64,000 nt of DNA from Mycobacteriaceae bacterium. Its GTDB lineage: Bacteria; Actinomycetota; Actinomycetes; Mycobacteriales; Mycobacteriaceae. The notes under the pieces are model-generated. The model did not search any database. It worked only from the letters and a program-made list of their open reading frames with translations, and had not been told where the DNA came from. Numbering within the stretch: the stretch's first letter is position 1; each line of letters opens with the position of its first letter. The DNA lies in assembly GCA_019749805.1 (NCBI GenBank), contig JAIEPH010000058.1, positions 62,001-126,000 on the forward strand, written 5' to 3'. Both the position numbers and the translations under genes were made by a program. Positions 7,524 through 17,778 of the stretch are shown here, piece after piece.

Positions 7524-9284
7524 ATGTTCGCATTCCTGCCCGGCATCCCTGGAATCGACGACGTACGTGCGCTCGGCAGGCGGGTGGACACGGTCCGCCA
7601 TCACGGCGTACCCGGCGGGTGTGTGCTCGAGCTCGATCTGATGGCAGCGCCACCGGAAACCGGTGGATTCGACCCGCTGGCGATGATCACCGTCGGCACC
7701 CGGCCGATGGTGCTGCGCGATGCTGTCGCCGCCATCCACCGCGCCGCCGACGATTCGCGCGTGGCCGGACTGATCGCGCGCGTCCAGCTCAGTGCAGCCG
7801 CGCCGGGTCCGGTGCAGGAACTTCGCGATGCGATCTCGACGTTCAGCGAGGCGAAGCCGTCGCTCGCGTGGGCCGAGACCTATCCGGGCACGCTGTCGTA
7901 CTACCTCGCCTCGGCGTTCCGCGAGGTGTGGATGCAGCCCTCAGGCACGGTCGGGTGGGTTGGTTTCGCCACCGGTGCGACGTTTTTGCGCGACGCGCTC
8001 GACAAAGCGGGCATCGAGCCTCAGTACATCGCGCGTGGCGAATACAAGTCAGCCCCAAACCGTTTCACCCAAAACAGCTATACCGATTCCCACCGTGAGG
8101 CTGACACCAGACTGATCGAAAGCCTGCTTGACCAGGTGCGGCAGGCGGTCTCCGAGTCGCGCGGTATCGAAGCAGCCGAAGTCGACGCGCTTGCGGACAA
8201 AGCACCACTGTTACGCGACGACGCTGTCACCGGCCGCTTGGTCGATCGAATCGGATTCCGCGACGAGGCGTATGACCGAATCGCCGAACTCGTTGGCGCG
8301 TCTGATGCACCGCCCCGGCTGTACCTGTCGCGGTACGCGAAAGCCAGTGCTTCGCGACCCTCGTCACCGCTGCCGCCGGTTCCGGGTCGCAAACGTAAGC
8401 CGGCTATCGCCGTCGTCACCCTGCACGGCCTGATCGTCAGCGGTCGGGGCGGACCGCACGTGCTGCCGTTCGGCGATTCGAGCGCTGGCGGTGACACCAT
8501 CGCCGCGGCCTTGCGCGAGGCGGCGGCCGACGATTCCGTTTCCGCGATCGTCTTGCGCGTGGACAGTCGCGGCGGAATGGCCACCGCGTCGGAAACCGTC
8601 TGGCGTGAGGTGAACCGGGCGCGAGACAGCGGCAAGCCCGTCGTCGCGTCGATGGGTGCGGTCGCGGCATCGGGTGGCTATTACGTGTCGATGGCCGCCG
8701 ATGCGATCGTCGCCAACCCGGGAACCATCACCGGCTCGATCGGTGTCGTGGCCGGCAAGCTGGTCGCCCGGGAACTCAAGGAGCGTCTCGGTGTCGGCTC
8801 GGAGTCGGTGCGCACCAACCCCAACGCCGACGCCTGGTCGATCAACCAGCCCTTCACCGACGCGCAGCACGCGCTGGTCGAGGCGGAGGCGGATCTCTCC
8901 TATTCCGACTTCGTCGAGCGCGTCGCCGAGGGTCGCAAGATGACCGTCGAGGCGGTTGATGCTGTTGCCCGCGGTCGCGTGTGGACCGGGGCCGACGCGT
9001 TGGAGCACGGCCTCATCGACGAACTCGGCGGGTTCCGCACCGCCATCAACCGCGCCAAGCTGCTGGCCGGCCTCGATCCCGACGACGACGTCCGCCTGAT
9101 CAACTACCCCGGCTCGTCGCTGATGGACGTGCTGAGGCCGAAGCCGTCTTCGCAGCCCGCGGCCGCGTCGGTGCCCGAGGCCCTGGCTGTCCTCGTCGGC
9201 CGCTCGGTGGCCGGGGTGCTCAGCCAGGCCGAGCGGTCGTACACCGGCGTCAGTGCTCTCTGGTGGGGCGATTACCGCTTCTGA
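7524..9284 (+). CDS. sppA: Signal peptide peptidase SppA, long (67 kDa) form
   Basis: This 586-residue protein is a member of peptidase family S49 with two tandem ClpP-like domains (about residues 35-260 and 290-540). The catalytic dyad is visible as K175 (ARGEYKSAPNRF) in the first domain and S383 (AVAASGGYYVSMAADAI) in the second, the arrangement of E. coli SppA. It degrades signal peptides remaining in the membrane after export. No obvious N-terminal membrane segment is present. In M. tuberculosis the gene also follows rplO. It is the last rightward gene before the leftward fucA-serA2 pair. Confidence 0.95.
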   Translation: MFAFLPGIPGIDDVRALGRRVDTVRHHGVPGGCVLELDLMAAPPETGGFDPLAMITVGTRPMVLRDAVAAIHRAADDSRVAGLIARVQLSAAAPGPVQELRDAISTFSEAKPSLAWAETYPGTLSYYLASAFREVWMQPSGTVGWVGFATGATFLRDALDKAGIEPQYIARGEYKSAPNRFTQNSYTDSHREADTRLIESLLDQVRQAVSESRGIEAAEVDALADKAPLLRDDAVTGRLVDRIGFRDEAYDRIAELVGASDAPPRLYLSRYAKASASRPSSPLPPVPGRKRKPAIAVVTLHGLIVSGRGGPHVLPFGDSSAGGDTIAAALREAAADDSVSAIVLRVDSRGGMATASETVWREVNRARDSGKPVVASMGAVAASGGYYVSMAADAIVANPGTITGSIGVVAGKLVARELKERLGVGSESVRTNPNADAWSINQPFTDAQHALVEAEADLSYSDFVERVAEGRKMTVEAVDAVARGRVWTGADALEHGLIDELGGFRTAINRAKLLAGLDPDDDVRLINYPGSSLMDVLRPKPSSQPAAASVPEALAVLVGRSVAGVLSQAERSYTGVSALWWGDYRF

Positions 9285-9300
9285 GCGAGCGCCGGACTTC

Positions 9301-9950
9301 TCAGTTGGAGCGTAGGTAGCCGTAAACCATGGCGAAGTTGTTGTTCACCTCGTCGGGAATCGGTATCGGTCCGCCGAGAGCCCTTGCGCCCCAGGCGATC
9401 TGCGCGGTGCGCTCCACCAACGCGGTGACATGCAGCACCTTGTCGGGTCGCGGGCCGACCGCCACCAGCCCGTGGTTGGCGATCAGCGCTGCCGCCCTGT
9501 CCTGCAACGCTTTCACCGCGTTGTCGCCGACATCAGGACTTCCTGACGCCGCGTACTCCGCACACCGGATCTCGCCGCCGCAGTACACGGCGAACTCGTC
9601 GACGCAGGCCGGAATCGACTGACGGGCGACTGCGAACATCGTGGCCCACACGGGATGACTGTGGATCACGCTGCCGATGTCGTCGAATGCGCGATAACAC
9701 GCCAGGTGCAGCGCCATCTCCGTCGACGGGCTGCGGCCGTCCTTGGCGGTCAGCACAGCACCTTCGGGGTCGACGAGGACGAGGTCGTCCAGCACCATGT
9801 CGGCGTAGTCCACCGACGACGGCGTGATGACGATGTTGCCGTCCTCGCGCCTGGCCGAGATATTGCCCGCAGTGCCCTCGACAAGGCCGCGGCGCAGCAT
9901 GTCCTTGGCCGCACCAAGCACCGCGTCCTCGGGGTTGGCGACATATCTCA

Positions 9951-9951
<1 letters not shown>
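9301..9951 (-). CDS. fucA: Class II aldolase, L-fuculose-phosphate aldolase type
   Basis: This 216-residue class II aldolase/adducin-fold protein probably cleaves a sugar phosphate to dihydroxyacetone phosphate and an aldehyde. Zinc ligands H97 and H99 (VIHSHP) and H159 (ANHGLVAVG) are present, as is the candidate catalytic acid E78 (SPSTEMALH) and the GTAGN phosphate loop at 27-30. The ATG overlaps the serA2 stop by one base (TGATG), so translation is coupled. The true substrate is not defined by sequence; the gene name follows the homologous gene order next to serA2 and xylB. Confidence 0.85.
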
Positions 9952-10925
<974 letters not shown>

Positions 10926-10955
10926 GTATGGACATGCTGGCGTACGGTGGCGCCC

Positions 10956-12284
10956 GTGTCAGCCAAAGCGGTCACTATCGGCATCGACGTCGGTACGACG
11001 GCCGTGAAGGCGCTGGCCGCCGACGAGGATGGTCAGGTGGTCGCGCGGGTCCGGATCCCGCATCGATTGCTGGTGCCTGCACCGAATCAGTTGGAACACG
11101 ACGCCGACGAGGCGTGGCGCCGGGGACCGTCGGCGGCCCTCGCCGAATTGCGTCGGCCCGATGCCGCGGCGGTGGCGGTCACCGCGATGGTGCCGTCCCT
11201 GACGGCCGTCGACGTCGATGGCCGTCCGCTCACCCCGGGCCTGCTCTACGGCGATGTCCGCGGTCGACGAGACGTCGGCCCGGACACCACGTTTCTGTCC
11301 GGTGAAGCACAAGAGTTCCTGCGTTGGACGGTGGGGGAGGCGCCCGACGCCCACGGGTACTGGCCCGCGGCGGCGGTGGCCAATCACATGCTCGCGGGTG
11401 AGGCAATCATCGACCATTCCACCGCCAGCACCGCTTATCCGTTGTTCGACGGCGAGCGATGGAGCGAATCGGTATGCGCCGAGTGCGGTACGGAGCCGGC
11501 GGCGATGCCGCGGGTGGAGACGACGGGCGTCGCGGTGGGTCGGCTGCGGGACTCCGACACCGTGTTGGCCGCGGGCGCGGTCGACGCGGTGTGTGAACAG
11601 ATCGTCGCGGGCGCCGACCGGGACGGTGATGTCCTCGTGTTGTGCGGCACGACCCTGATCGTGTGGGTGACCACCACTGAGTTCCGTGAGGTGCCCGGCC
11701 TCTGGACGCTGCCACACACCGCCGCGGGCAAGCTCCAGATCGGCGGGCCGAGTAACGCGGGTGGTTTGTTCCTCGGCTGGGTGGACCGCCTCGTTGGGCC
11801 GGATGGCGAGGTCGACCCCGGGCGGGTGCCGGTGTGGTCGCCGTACCTGCGCGGTGAACGCGTCCCGCTGCACGATCCGGATCGCCGCGGTGTGCTCGAC
11901 GGGCTGAACCTCACCCACGACGGCGCCTCGGTGCGGCGGGCCGCCTACGAGGCGTCGGGATTCGTTGTGCGGCAGATCATCGAGATGAGCGGCGCTCGGG
12001 CGACGCGCATCGTTGCGACGGGCGGCGGCACGCGCGTCGCGCCGTGGATGCAGGCCATCGCCGACGCCACCGGGCTGCCCGTGAGCGTGTCGGGCGTCGC
12101 CGAGGGCGCCGCGCTGGGTGCGGCGTTCCTCGCACGGATGGCGGCCGGACTCGAAACCGCAGTGGCCGACGCCGCGCGGTGGGCCTCTGTCGACCGCATC
12201 GTCGAACCCGACCCCGCGTGGACCGACCCGGTACAAGAGCGGTACGCCAGGTTCCTCGAACTGGCAGGCGGACCTAGCGTTTGA
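10956..12284 (+). CDS. xylB: FGGY-family carbohydrate kinase, XylB-like
   Basis: This protein of about 442 residues has the two-domain FGGY sugar kinase fold. It shows the N-terminal phosphate loop GIDVGTTAVKA, the catalytic Asp in LAAGAVDAVCEQ, and the C-terminal ATP motif TGGGTRVAPWMQAIAD. It would phosphorylate a pentulose or related sugar that the neighbouring aldolase could cleave. The GTG at 10956 was chosen because it directly precedes the conserved N-terminal strand; an in-frame GTG also lies at 10947. It is slightly shorter than E. coli XylB. Its 3' end overlaps the convergent methyltransferase gene by 11 bp. Confidence 0.85.
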   Translation: MSAKAVTIGIDVGTTAVKALAADEDGQVVARVRIPHRLLVPAPNQLEHDADEAWRRGPSAALAELRRPDAAAVAVTAMVPSLTAVDVDGRPLTPGLLYGDVRGRRDVGPDTTFLSGEAQEFLRWTVGEAPDAHGYWPAAAVANHMLAGEAIIDHSTASTAYPLFDGERWSESVCAECGTEPAAMPRVETTGVAVGRLRDSDTVLAAGAVDAVCEQIVAGADRDGDVLVLCGTTLIVWVTTTEFREVPGLWTLPHTAAGKLQIGGPSNAGGLFLGWVDRLVGPDGEVDPGRVPVWSPYLRGERVPLHDPDRRGVLDGLNLTHDGASVRRAAYEASGFVVRQIIEMSGARATRIVATGGGTRVAPWMQAIADATGLPVSVSGVAEGAALGAAFLARMAAGLETAVADAARWASVDRIVEPDPAWTDPVQERYARFLELAGGPSV

Positions 12285-13185
12285 TCGCGGACAGGTAGCT
12301 CATGTCGGCGAAGAATCCTATTGCACTGTCCTCCGGGAATTCGAAACCGTTGGCGGCGTAGGCGTCTCGCATCGCCTGAGCTGAGACATCCCAACCCCGC
12401 GCCGTCAGGTACTCGATGACGTCATTGCGCTCGTCGCGATAGATCAACTCCGACATCTCGATGTCGTGGCCGTACTTCTTGAGCCGGTCCGCGATCTCCT
12501 GCGATCTCTCGTCGGAGAATGCGCTGATGTCCGGAATGTGCTCGGTGGCGACACGGCTACCCGGCGCGCTGAGCTCGTCGATGCGGTCGAACAACAGATC
12601 CTGTGCCTCGGGCGGCAGGTAGATCAGTAGTCCCTCGGCGATCCACGCCGTCGGCTGAGTGGCATCGAAGCCGCTGTCCAGCAGCGCTTTCGGCCAATCC
12701 TCGCGGAGGTCGATCGCGATCGGTCGCCGGTCCGCGGCAGGCTTTGCACCCAATTGCGCCAGCGTGTCGCTCTTGAACGCGATGACCTCGGGCTGGTCCA
12801 GCTCGTAGACGGTGGTCCCCGCGGGCCACGCCAACCGATACGCCCGCGCGTCCAGCCCTGCGGCAAGGATCACGGCCTGCCGCACACCGGCGGCGACCGC
12901 GTCGGCGAACAATGTGTCGAAATGGCGTGTGCGCACTGCCATTCCCTCTGCTGCGTTGCGCACATTGAACCGGGGGTCGACCTCGTCGAGGTCGATCTCG
13001 CCGTCGAGTGCGCGGATGAAGAAGTCCATGCCGACCGCGCGTACCAACGGCTCGGCATACGGGTCGTGGATGAGACCCTCACGGTTGCTCAGCACCCGTT
13101 GCGCGGCGACCATCGTCGCTGTCGATCCGACGCTGGATGCCAGATCCCAGCTGTCTCCGTCGGTTCGGCTGTCCGCCCGGCTCAT
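12274..13185 (-). CDS. SAM-dependent methyltransferase, LCM/TIGR00027 family (copy 1)
   Basis: This 303-residue class I methyltransferase belongs to the leucine carboxyl methyltransferase-like family expanded in mycobacteria. Visible motifs are DLASSVGSTATMVAAQRVL at the N-terminus, the SAM-binding AVILAAGLDARAYRL, and the ELDQPEVI and WIAEGLLIYLPPEAQ blocks. The ATG at 13185 was chosen because the family N-terminus starts there and it overlaps the stop of the upstream paralogue by four bases (ATGA). The substrate is unknown. Two such paralogues lie in the equivalent place in M. tuberculosis (Rv0725c, Rv0726c). Confidence 0.9.
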   Translation of the reverse strand: MSRADSRTDGDSWDLASSVGSTATMVAAQRVLSNREGLIHDPYAEPLVRAVGMDFFIRALDGEIDLDEVDPRFNVRNAAEGMAVRTRHFDTLFADAVAAGVRQAVILAAGLDARAYRLAWPAGTTVYELDQPEVIAFKSDTLAQLGAKPAADRRPIAIDLREDWPKALLDSGFDATQPTAWIAEGLLIYLPPEAQDLLFDRIDELSAPGSRVATEHIPDISAFSDERSQEIADRLKKYGHDIEMSELIYRDERNDVIEYLTARGWDVSAQAMRDAYAANGFEFPEDSAIGFFADMSYLSAIKR

Positions 13186-14141
13186 GACTCGAGTATGCCC
13201 GTGACGTACTGCAGTTCTCCGAAACGGGCGACGTCGTCGTCCTCCTCGGCGATGGGGGGCAGACCGTTCTCGCCCAGTAGTTGCTTGACGCTTTGGCAGG
13301 TGATCCGCCAACCGCGATCGGCCAGATACGTCGACGCCTCGTTGCGGTCACCGAGGTAGATGAGGTCGGCGAAGTCGAGTTCGAAGCCGTGGTTGCGCCA
13401 CTGCTGGGCGGCTGCCTGCATCCGCTCGATCGCCTTCTCGTGGTCCGCCGGGTCGATGCTCGGCGTGCTCTCGACCGCGACGCGACTGCCGACGGCGCTG
13501 AGTTCGGTGATGGTGTCGAGCAGTTTGTCCTGTGCCTCCGGCGGCAGGTAGCCGAGCAGACCTTCGGCACTCCACGCCGTGGGCTGACTCGGGTCGAAAC
13601 CCGCGGCGATCAGTGCGGCCGGCCAGTCGAAGCGAAGATCCACCGCGGCGGTCCGGCGGTCGGCAGTCGGCTCGGCGCCGACGTCCGCGAGCGTTCTCGT
13701 CTTGAACTCGATGACCTCGGGCTGATCGATCTCGTAGACGGTCGTCCCCACGGGCCACGCCAGCCGGTAAGCCCGGGAATCGAGGCCCGAGGCCAGGATG
13801 ACCGCCTGGCGGACACTGGGCGTGGCGTCTGCTGGATCGCCACCTCGGGTGGCAGAAGTGAAGAACTCGTCGAAGAACTTGGTCCGTACCGCCATGTTGT
13901 CGGTCATCCGCGCCATCCCCACGGATGCGTGGTCGACGTCGAGATCCTCAGCGCGCAGCTCTCCACTTGCGAGTTTGGTGAAGAAGTCCACCCCGACCGC
14001 GCGGACCAGAGGCTCGGCGAACGGATCGTTGATCAAGGCATCGTCGGCCTTGGTCGCGATCGCGCGCGCCGCGGCGACCATCGTCGCCGTCGCGCCGACG
14101 CTCGATGCGAGATCCCACGTGTCGTTGTCAGTCCTAGCCAT
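13182..14141 (-). CDS. SAM-dependent methyltransferase, LCM/TIGR00027 family (copy 2)
   Basis: This 319-residue paralogue of the neighbouring gene has the same block order: WDLASSVGATATMVAAARA, QAVILASGLDSRAYRLAWP, YEIDQPEVIEFK and AEGLLGYLPPEAQDKLLD. It has an insertion around residues 90-110 (TRGGDPADATPSV) relative to copy 1. It is the first gene of a two-gene leftward operon coupled by ATGA. The operon is divergent from secY across 287 bp. Substrate unknown. Confidence 0.9.
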   Translation of the reverse strand: MARTDNDTWDLASSVGATATMVAAARAIATKADDALINDPFAEPLVRAVGVDFFTKLASGELRAEDLDVDHASVGMARMTDNMAVRTKFFDEFFTSATRGGDPADATPSVRQAVILASGLDSRAYRLAWPVGTTVYEIDQPEVIEFKTRTLADVGAEPTADRRTAAVDLRFDWPAALIAAGFDPSQPTAWSAEGLLGYLPPEAQDKLLDTITELSAVGSRVAVESTPSIDPADHEKAIERMQAAAQQWRNHGFELDFADLIYLGDRNEASTYLADRGWRITCQSVKQLLGENGLPPIAEEDDDVARFGELQYVTGILES

Positions 14142-14428
14142 GATCAGCCCCTAGTCGAAGAAGTCATTTACTTAGTGGATATAACGAGATAAGCCCCACG
14201 GTATGTTCCCAGGCTGAGAAGGAACTGTGAGTGCACATCGGGGCAGCGGGATGCAGGGCAAAGGAGCTGCAACTGTTAGTCTCGTAGACTGTTTGACGCG
14301 TGACTTCGCAGGCTGCGCGCCTGACGGACGTCGCACCTGATCGATACCCAGACTTAACCAAGAACCCGCTGGTCAGACCAGCCACATTTGCATGCCGCTA
14401 GTCACAGGTCGGCTGCGCAGGAGGAAGA
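14142..14428. promoter_or_regulatory. Divergent intergenic region upstream of secY, with inverted repeats
   Basis: This gap of 287 bases is less GC-rich than its surroundings and must hold promoters for both the leftward methyltransferase pair and the rightward secY operon. A perfect inverted repeat with 7-bp arms and one central base (GCTGGTC A GACCAGC) lies at 14368-14382, about 47 bp before secY. A shorter one (AGTCT cgt AGACT) lies at 14278-14290. No -35/-10 pair stood out. A strong ribosome binding site (GGAGGA) lies just before the secY GTG. Confidence 0.4.
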
Positions 14429-15766
14429 GTGCTTTCGGCTTTCATCTCGTCACTGCGGACAGTGGACCTGCGGCGCAAGATCCTCTTCACCATCGGCATC
14501 GTCATCCTTTACCGCGTGGGCGCCTCGATTCCGTCGCCCGGCGTCAACTACCCGAACGTTCAGCGGTGCATCGCGGAGGTCAGCGGCGGCGATTCGGGCC
14601 AGGTCTACTCGCTGATCAACCTGTTCTCCGGCGGCGCACTACTGCAGCTCTCGGTGTTCGCGGTCGGCATCATGCCCTACATCACCGCCAGCATCATCGT
14701 TCAGCTGCTGACCGTCGTCATCCCGCGTTTCGAGCAGCTGCGTAAAGAGGGCCAGGCCGGCCAGACGAAGATGACGCAGTACACGCGTTACCTGTCGATC
14801 GCCCTGGCCCTGCTGCAGTCCACCAGCATCGTCGCGCTGGCCGCCAACGGTGGCCTGCTGCAGGGCTGCACGCTCGACATCATCCAGGGCCAGAGCGAAG
14901 GCCTGAACATCTTCACGCTCGTCGTGATGGTGCTCGTGATGACCGCGGGCGCCGCGCTGGTGATGTGGATGGGCGAGCTGGTGACCGAGCGCGGCATCGG
15001 CAACGGCATGTCGCTGATGATCTTCGCGAGCATCGCGTCGGCGATCCCCGGCGAGGGCAAGTCCATCCTGGACAGCCGCGGCGGCCTGGTGTTCACCATG
15101 GTCTGCCTGGCGACGCTCGGCATCGTCGTCGGCGTGGTGTTCGTCGAGCAGGGACAACGGCGCATCCCCGTCCAGTACGCCAAGCGCATGGTCGGCAGGC
15201 GGATGTACGGCGGCACGTCTACCTATCTGCCGCTGAAGGTCAACCAGGCAGGCGTCATTCCGGTCATCTTCGCGTCGTCGCTGATCTATATCCCGCACCT
15301 GCTCACGCAGCTGATCACCAGCGGCGACCCCAACGCGGCCAACAGCGGCTTTTCGAGGTTCATTGCCGAATACCTCACGAACCCCGCCGACCCGGTCTAT
15401 ATCGCGGTCTATTTCGGGCTCATCATCTTCTTCACGTACTTCTATGTGTCGATCACGTTCAACCCCGAGGAACGTGCCGACGAGATGAAGAAGTTCGGCG
15501 GGTTCATCCCGGGCATCCGTCCAGGTGCGCCCACCGCCGACTATCTGCGATATGTGCTCAATCGGATCACCCTGCCGGGCTCGATCTATCTGGGTGTCAT
15601 CGCCGTGCTGCCGAACCTGTTCCTGCAGATCGGCAACACCGGCTCAGTGCAGAACCTGCCCTTCGGCGGTACCGCGGTTCTGATCATGGTCGGTGTCGGC
15701 TTGGATACGGTCAAACAGATCGAGAGCCAGCTGATGCAACGCAACTACGAAGGGTTCCTGAAGTGA
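14429..15766 (+). CDS. secY: Preprotein translocase subunit SecY
   Basis: This 445-residue protein has ten predicted membrane spans and forms the SecYEG protein-conducting channel. Diagnostic segments include LRRKILFTIGIVILYRVGA (start of TM1), the ITASIIVQLL plug/TM2 region and the EIGNTGS-like C-terminal part. The start is a GTG preceded by GGAGGAAG. It ends in a GTGA overlap with adk, so translation of the two is coupled. Length is normal for mycobacteria. Confidence 0.98.
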   Translation: MLSAFISSLRTVDLRRKILFTIGIVILYRVGASIPSPGVNYPNVQRCIAEVSGGDSGQVYSLINLFSGGALLQLSVFAVGIMPYITASIIVQLLTVVIPRFEQLRKEGQAGQTKMTQYTRYLSIALALLQSTSIVALAANGGLLQGCTLDIIQGQSEGLNIFTLVVMVLVMTAGAALVMWMGELVTERGIGNGMSLMIFASIASAIPGEGKSILDSRGGLVFTMVCLATLGIVVGVVFVEQGQRRIPVQYAKRMVGRRMYGGTSTYLPLKVNQAGVIPVIFASSLIYIPHLLTQLITSGDPNAANSGFSRFIAEYLTNPADPVYIAVYFGLIIFFTYFYVSITFNPEERADEMKKFGGFIPGIRPGAPTADYLRYVLNRITLPGSIYLGVIAVLPNLFLQIGNTGSVQNLPFGGTAVLIMVGVGLDTVKQIESQLMQRNYEGFLK

Positions 15767-16311
15767 GAGTCGTTCTACTCGGACCGCCCGGCGCGGGTAA
15801 AGGCACCCAGGCGCAGAAGCTCTCTGAGAAGCTCGGAATCCCGCAGATCTCGACCGGCGACCTGTTCCGGAAGAACATCAACGAAGGCACCGAGCTGGGG
15901 GTCGAGGCCAAGCGTTACCTCGACGCCGGCGACCTGGTGCCGAGCACCCTCACCAATGCACTGGTCGAGGACCGGATCGAGCAGGAGGACGCGGCCGCCG
16001 GGTTCATCCTCGATGGCTACCCGCGCTCGGTCGAGCAGGCCAAGGCCCTCGACGACATGCTGAAGAACCACAGCACCAAGCTCGACGCCGTGCTGGAGTT
16101 CGCCGTCTCGGAGGACGAGCTCTTCACGAGGCTCAAGGCCCGTGGCCGCGCCGACGACACCGAAGACGTGATCCGCAACCGGATGCAGGTGTACCGGGAC
16201 GAGACCGAGCCGCTGCTGGAGTATTACTCCCACAACAACCTCCAGACCGTCGACGCCGTGGGCCCGCTGGACGAGGTGTTCGCCCGGGCGCTACGAGCGC
16301 TCGGCAAGTAG
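15763..16311 (+). CDS. adk: Adenylate kinase
   Basis: This 182-residue protein interconverts ATP + AMP and 2 ADP. The P-loop GPPGAGKGT lies at residues 7-15, followed by the AMP-site STGDLFR and the LID-region RGRADDTEDVIRNR. It is the short form without a zinc LID, as in M. tuberculosis Adk. The GTG start overlaps the secY stop (GTGA). map follows after seven bases. Confidence 0.98.
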   Translation: MRVVLLGPPGAGKGTQAQKLSEKLGIPQISTGDLFRKNINEGTELGVEAKRYLDAGDLVPSTLTNALVEDRIEQEDAAAGFILDGYPRSVEQAKALDDMLKNHSTKLDAVLEFAVSEDELFTRLKARGRADDTEDVIRNRMQVYRDETEPLLEYYSHNNLQTVDAVGPLDEVFARALRALGK

Positions 16312-16318
16312 TCCGGTC

Positions 16319-17116
16319 ATGGGTCTGCCAGGGCTGCGCAGCCGCCGGGTCGTGCCGCAGCGCACCCCCGCCGAGCTCGACGCGATGGCCGCTGCGGGTG
16401 CACTGGTTGCGTCCGCGTTGGCCGCGGTCCGCGAAGCCGCCGTCCCCGGTGTGTCCACGCTCGCGCTCGACGAGATCGCCGAATCGGTGATCCGCGACGG
16501 TGGCGGCACCCCATCGTTTCTCGGCTACCACGGATTCCCGGCCAGCATCTGCTCCTCGGTCAATGATCGTGTGGTGCATGGCATTCCGTCCGCGGACGAC
16601 ATCCTCTCATCGGGCGATTTGGTGTCCATCGATTGCGGGGCGATCCTCGATGGCTGGCACGGCGACTCCGCGGTCACCTTCGGTATCGGTCCGTTGATTC
16701 CCGTCGACGAAGCGCTGTCCGCAGCCACCCGCGAGGCCATGGAGGCGGGCATCGCCGCGATGGTGCCCGGCAACCGGCTCACCGACGTCTCACACGCGAT
16801 CGAGGTCGAGTCGCATGCCGCCGAGAAGCGGTACGGCCGCAAGTTCGGGATCGTCGCCGGCTACGGCGGGCACGGCATCGGCAGGCAGATGCACATGGAC
16901 CCGTTCCTGCCCAACGAAGGGGCGCCCGGAAGGGGCCCGCATCTGGCGGCGGGCTCGGTGCTGGCCATCGAACCGATGCTGACCCTGGGCACCACCAAGA
17001 CCGTTGTGCTCAAAGACCAGTGGACCGTCGTCACGGCGGACGGATCCCGCGCCGCGCACTGGGAGCACACCGTGGCCGTCACCGATGACGGGCCGCGGAT
17101 CCTCACGTCGCTCTAG
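16319..17116 (+). CDS. map: Methionine aminopeptidase type I
   Basis: This 265-residue enzyme removes the initiator methionine from nascent proteins. The five metal ligands are visible: D105 (SIDCG), D116 (HGDSAV), H185 (GHGIGR), E218 (AIEPM) and E249 (HWEHT). It lacks the N-terminal zinc/SH3-binding extension of the longer mycobacterial MetAP, so it corresponds to the MapA type encoded after adk. It ends the secY-adk-map operon. Confidence 0.95.
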   Translation: MGLPGLRSRRVVPQRTPAELDAMAAAGALVASALAAVREAAVPGVSTLALDEIAESVIRDGGGTPSFLGYHGFPASICSSVNDRVVHGIPSADDILSSGDLVSIDCGAILDGWHGDSAVTFGIGPLIPVDEALSAATREAMEAGIAAMVPGNRLTDVSHAIEVESHAAEKRYGRKFGIVAGYGGHGIGRQMHMDPFLPNEGAPGRGPHLAAGSVLAIEPMLTLGTTKTVVLKDQWTVVTADGSRAAHWEHTVAVTDDGPRILTSL

Positions 17117-17207
17117 ATTTCGCGCGAACGTGGGTTACCCGCACGGTTGTGACCCTGATTGTGTGCATCAAGTCCACACTGGTCGGTGTATGGCAATACG
17201 CCGACAC

Positions 17208-17235
17208 TGAACCGGATGACCCGCAACCTCGTATT
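17208..17235 (+). promoter_or_regulatory. Candidate SigL-dependent promoter of sigL-rslA
   Basis: TGAACC (17208-17213) is followed after 16 bp by CGTATT (17230-17235). This fits the SigL consensus reported for M. tuberculosis, TGAACC-N16/18-CGT, as remembered. Autoregulation of sigL is known there. Transcription would start near 17241, just before the GGAGG ribosome binding site of sigL, leaving a very short leader. Confidence 0.75.
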
Positions 17236-17253
17236 ACCAATGGAGGTTGAAAT

Positions 17254-17778
17254 TTGGACGACCCGGGGACCGCAGAAAGCCAGGTCATGCGGGTGCTCTA
17301 TGAGGAGCACGCCGCAGTTCTTTGGCGCTATGTCGTGCGGCTCACCGGGGATGCAGCTCGAGCGGAGGATGTCGTGCAGGAGACGCTACTGCGTGCGTGG
17401 CGCCATCCCGAGGTGACCCGCGACAGCGAGAGATCCGCGCGGGCGTGGCTGTTCACCGTCGCGCGTAACCTCGTCATCGACGAGAGACGAAGCGCGAGGT
17501 TCCGCAGCGAATCGGGTACCCCCGACATGGAACAAGCGGCGGACCACGCGGGACCCGACGAGGTGGAGACGGCGCTGGACCGCATGTTGCTCAGAGAGGC
17601 GCTGGCCCAGCTGTCCGAGGACCACCGGGCCGTCATCAGCCGCGCGTACTACCAGGGCGCTTCGACCGCCCAGATCGCTGCCGACCTGCAGATCGCCGAA
17701 GGCACCGTGAAATCACGGCTGCACTACGGGATGCGGGCCCTGCGCCTGCGGCTGCAGGAAATGGGGGTGAGGAGATGA
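17254..17778 (+). CDS. sigL: ECF RNA polymerase sigma factor SigL
   Basis: This is a group 4 (ECF) sigma factor of 174 residues. Region 2 spans about 10-85 (LYEEHAAVLWRYVVRLTGD, AEDVVQETLLRAWRHP) and region 4 about 115-168 (LSEDHRAVISRAYYQGAST, IAEGTVKSRLHYGMRAL). These segments closely match M. tuberculosis SigL, and the gene likewise follows map. The start is a TTG at 17254 with GGAGG at the right distance; a nearby ATG at 17240 is out of frame. It overlaps its anti-sigma gene by four bases (ATGA). Confidence 0.95.
   Translation: MDDPGTAESQVMRVLYEEHAAVLWRYVVRLTGDAARAEDVVQETLLRAWRHPEVTRDSERSARAWLFTVARNLVIDERRSARFRSESGTPDMEQAADHAGPDEVETALDRMLLREALAQLSEDHRAVISRAYYQGASTAQIAADLQIAEGTVKSRLHYGMRALRLRLQEMGVRR

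Noticed and set aside
14965..16311. Long frame running through secY in another frame into adk
   Set aside because: Only the last 182 codons match a family (Adk), which starts at 15763; the upstream part is a shadow of secY.
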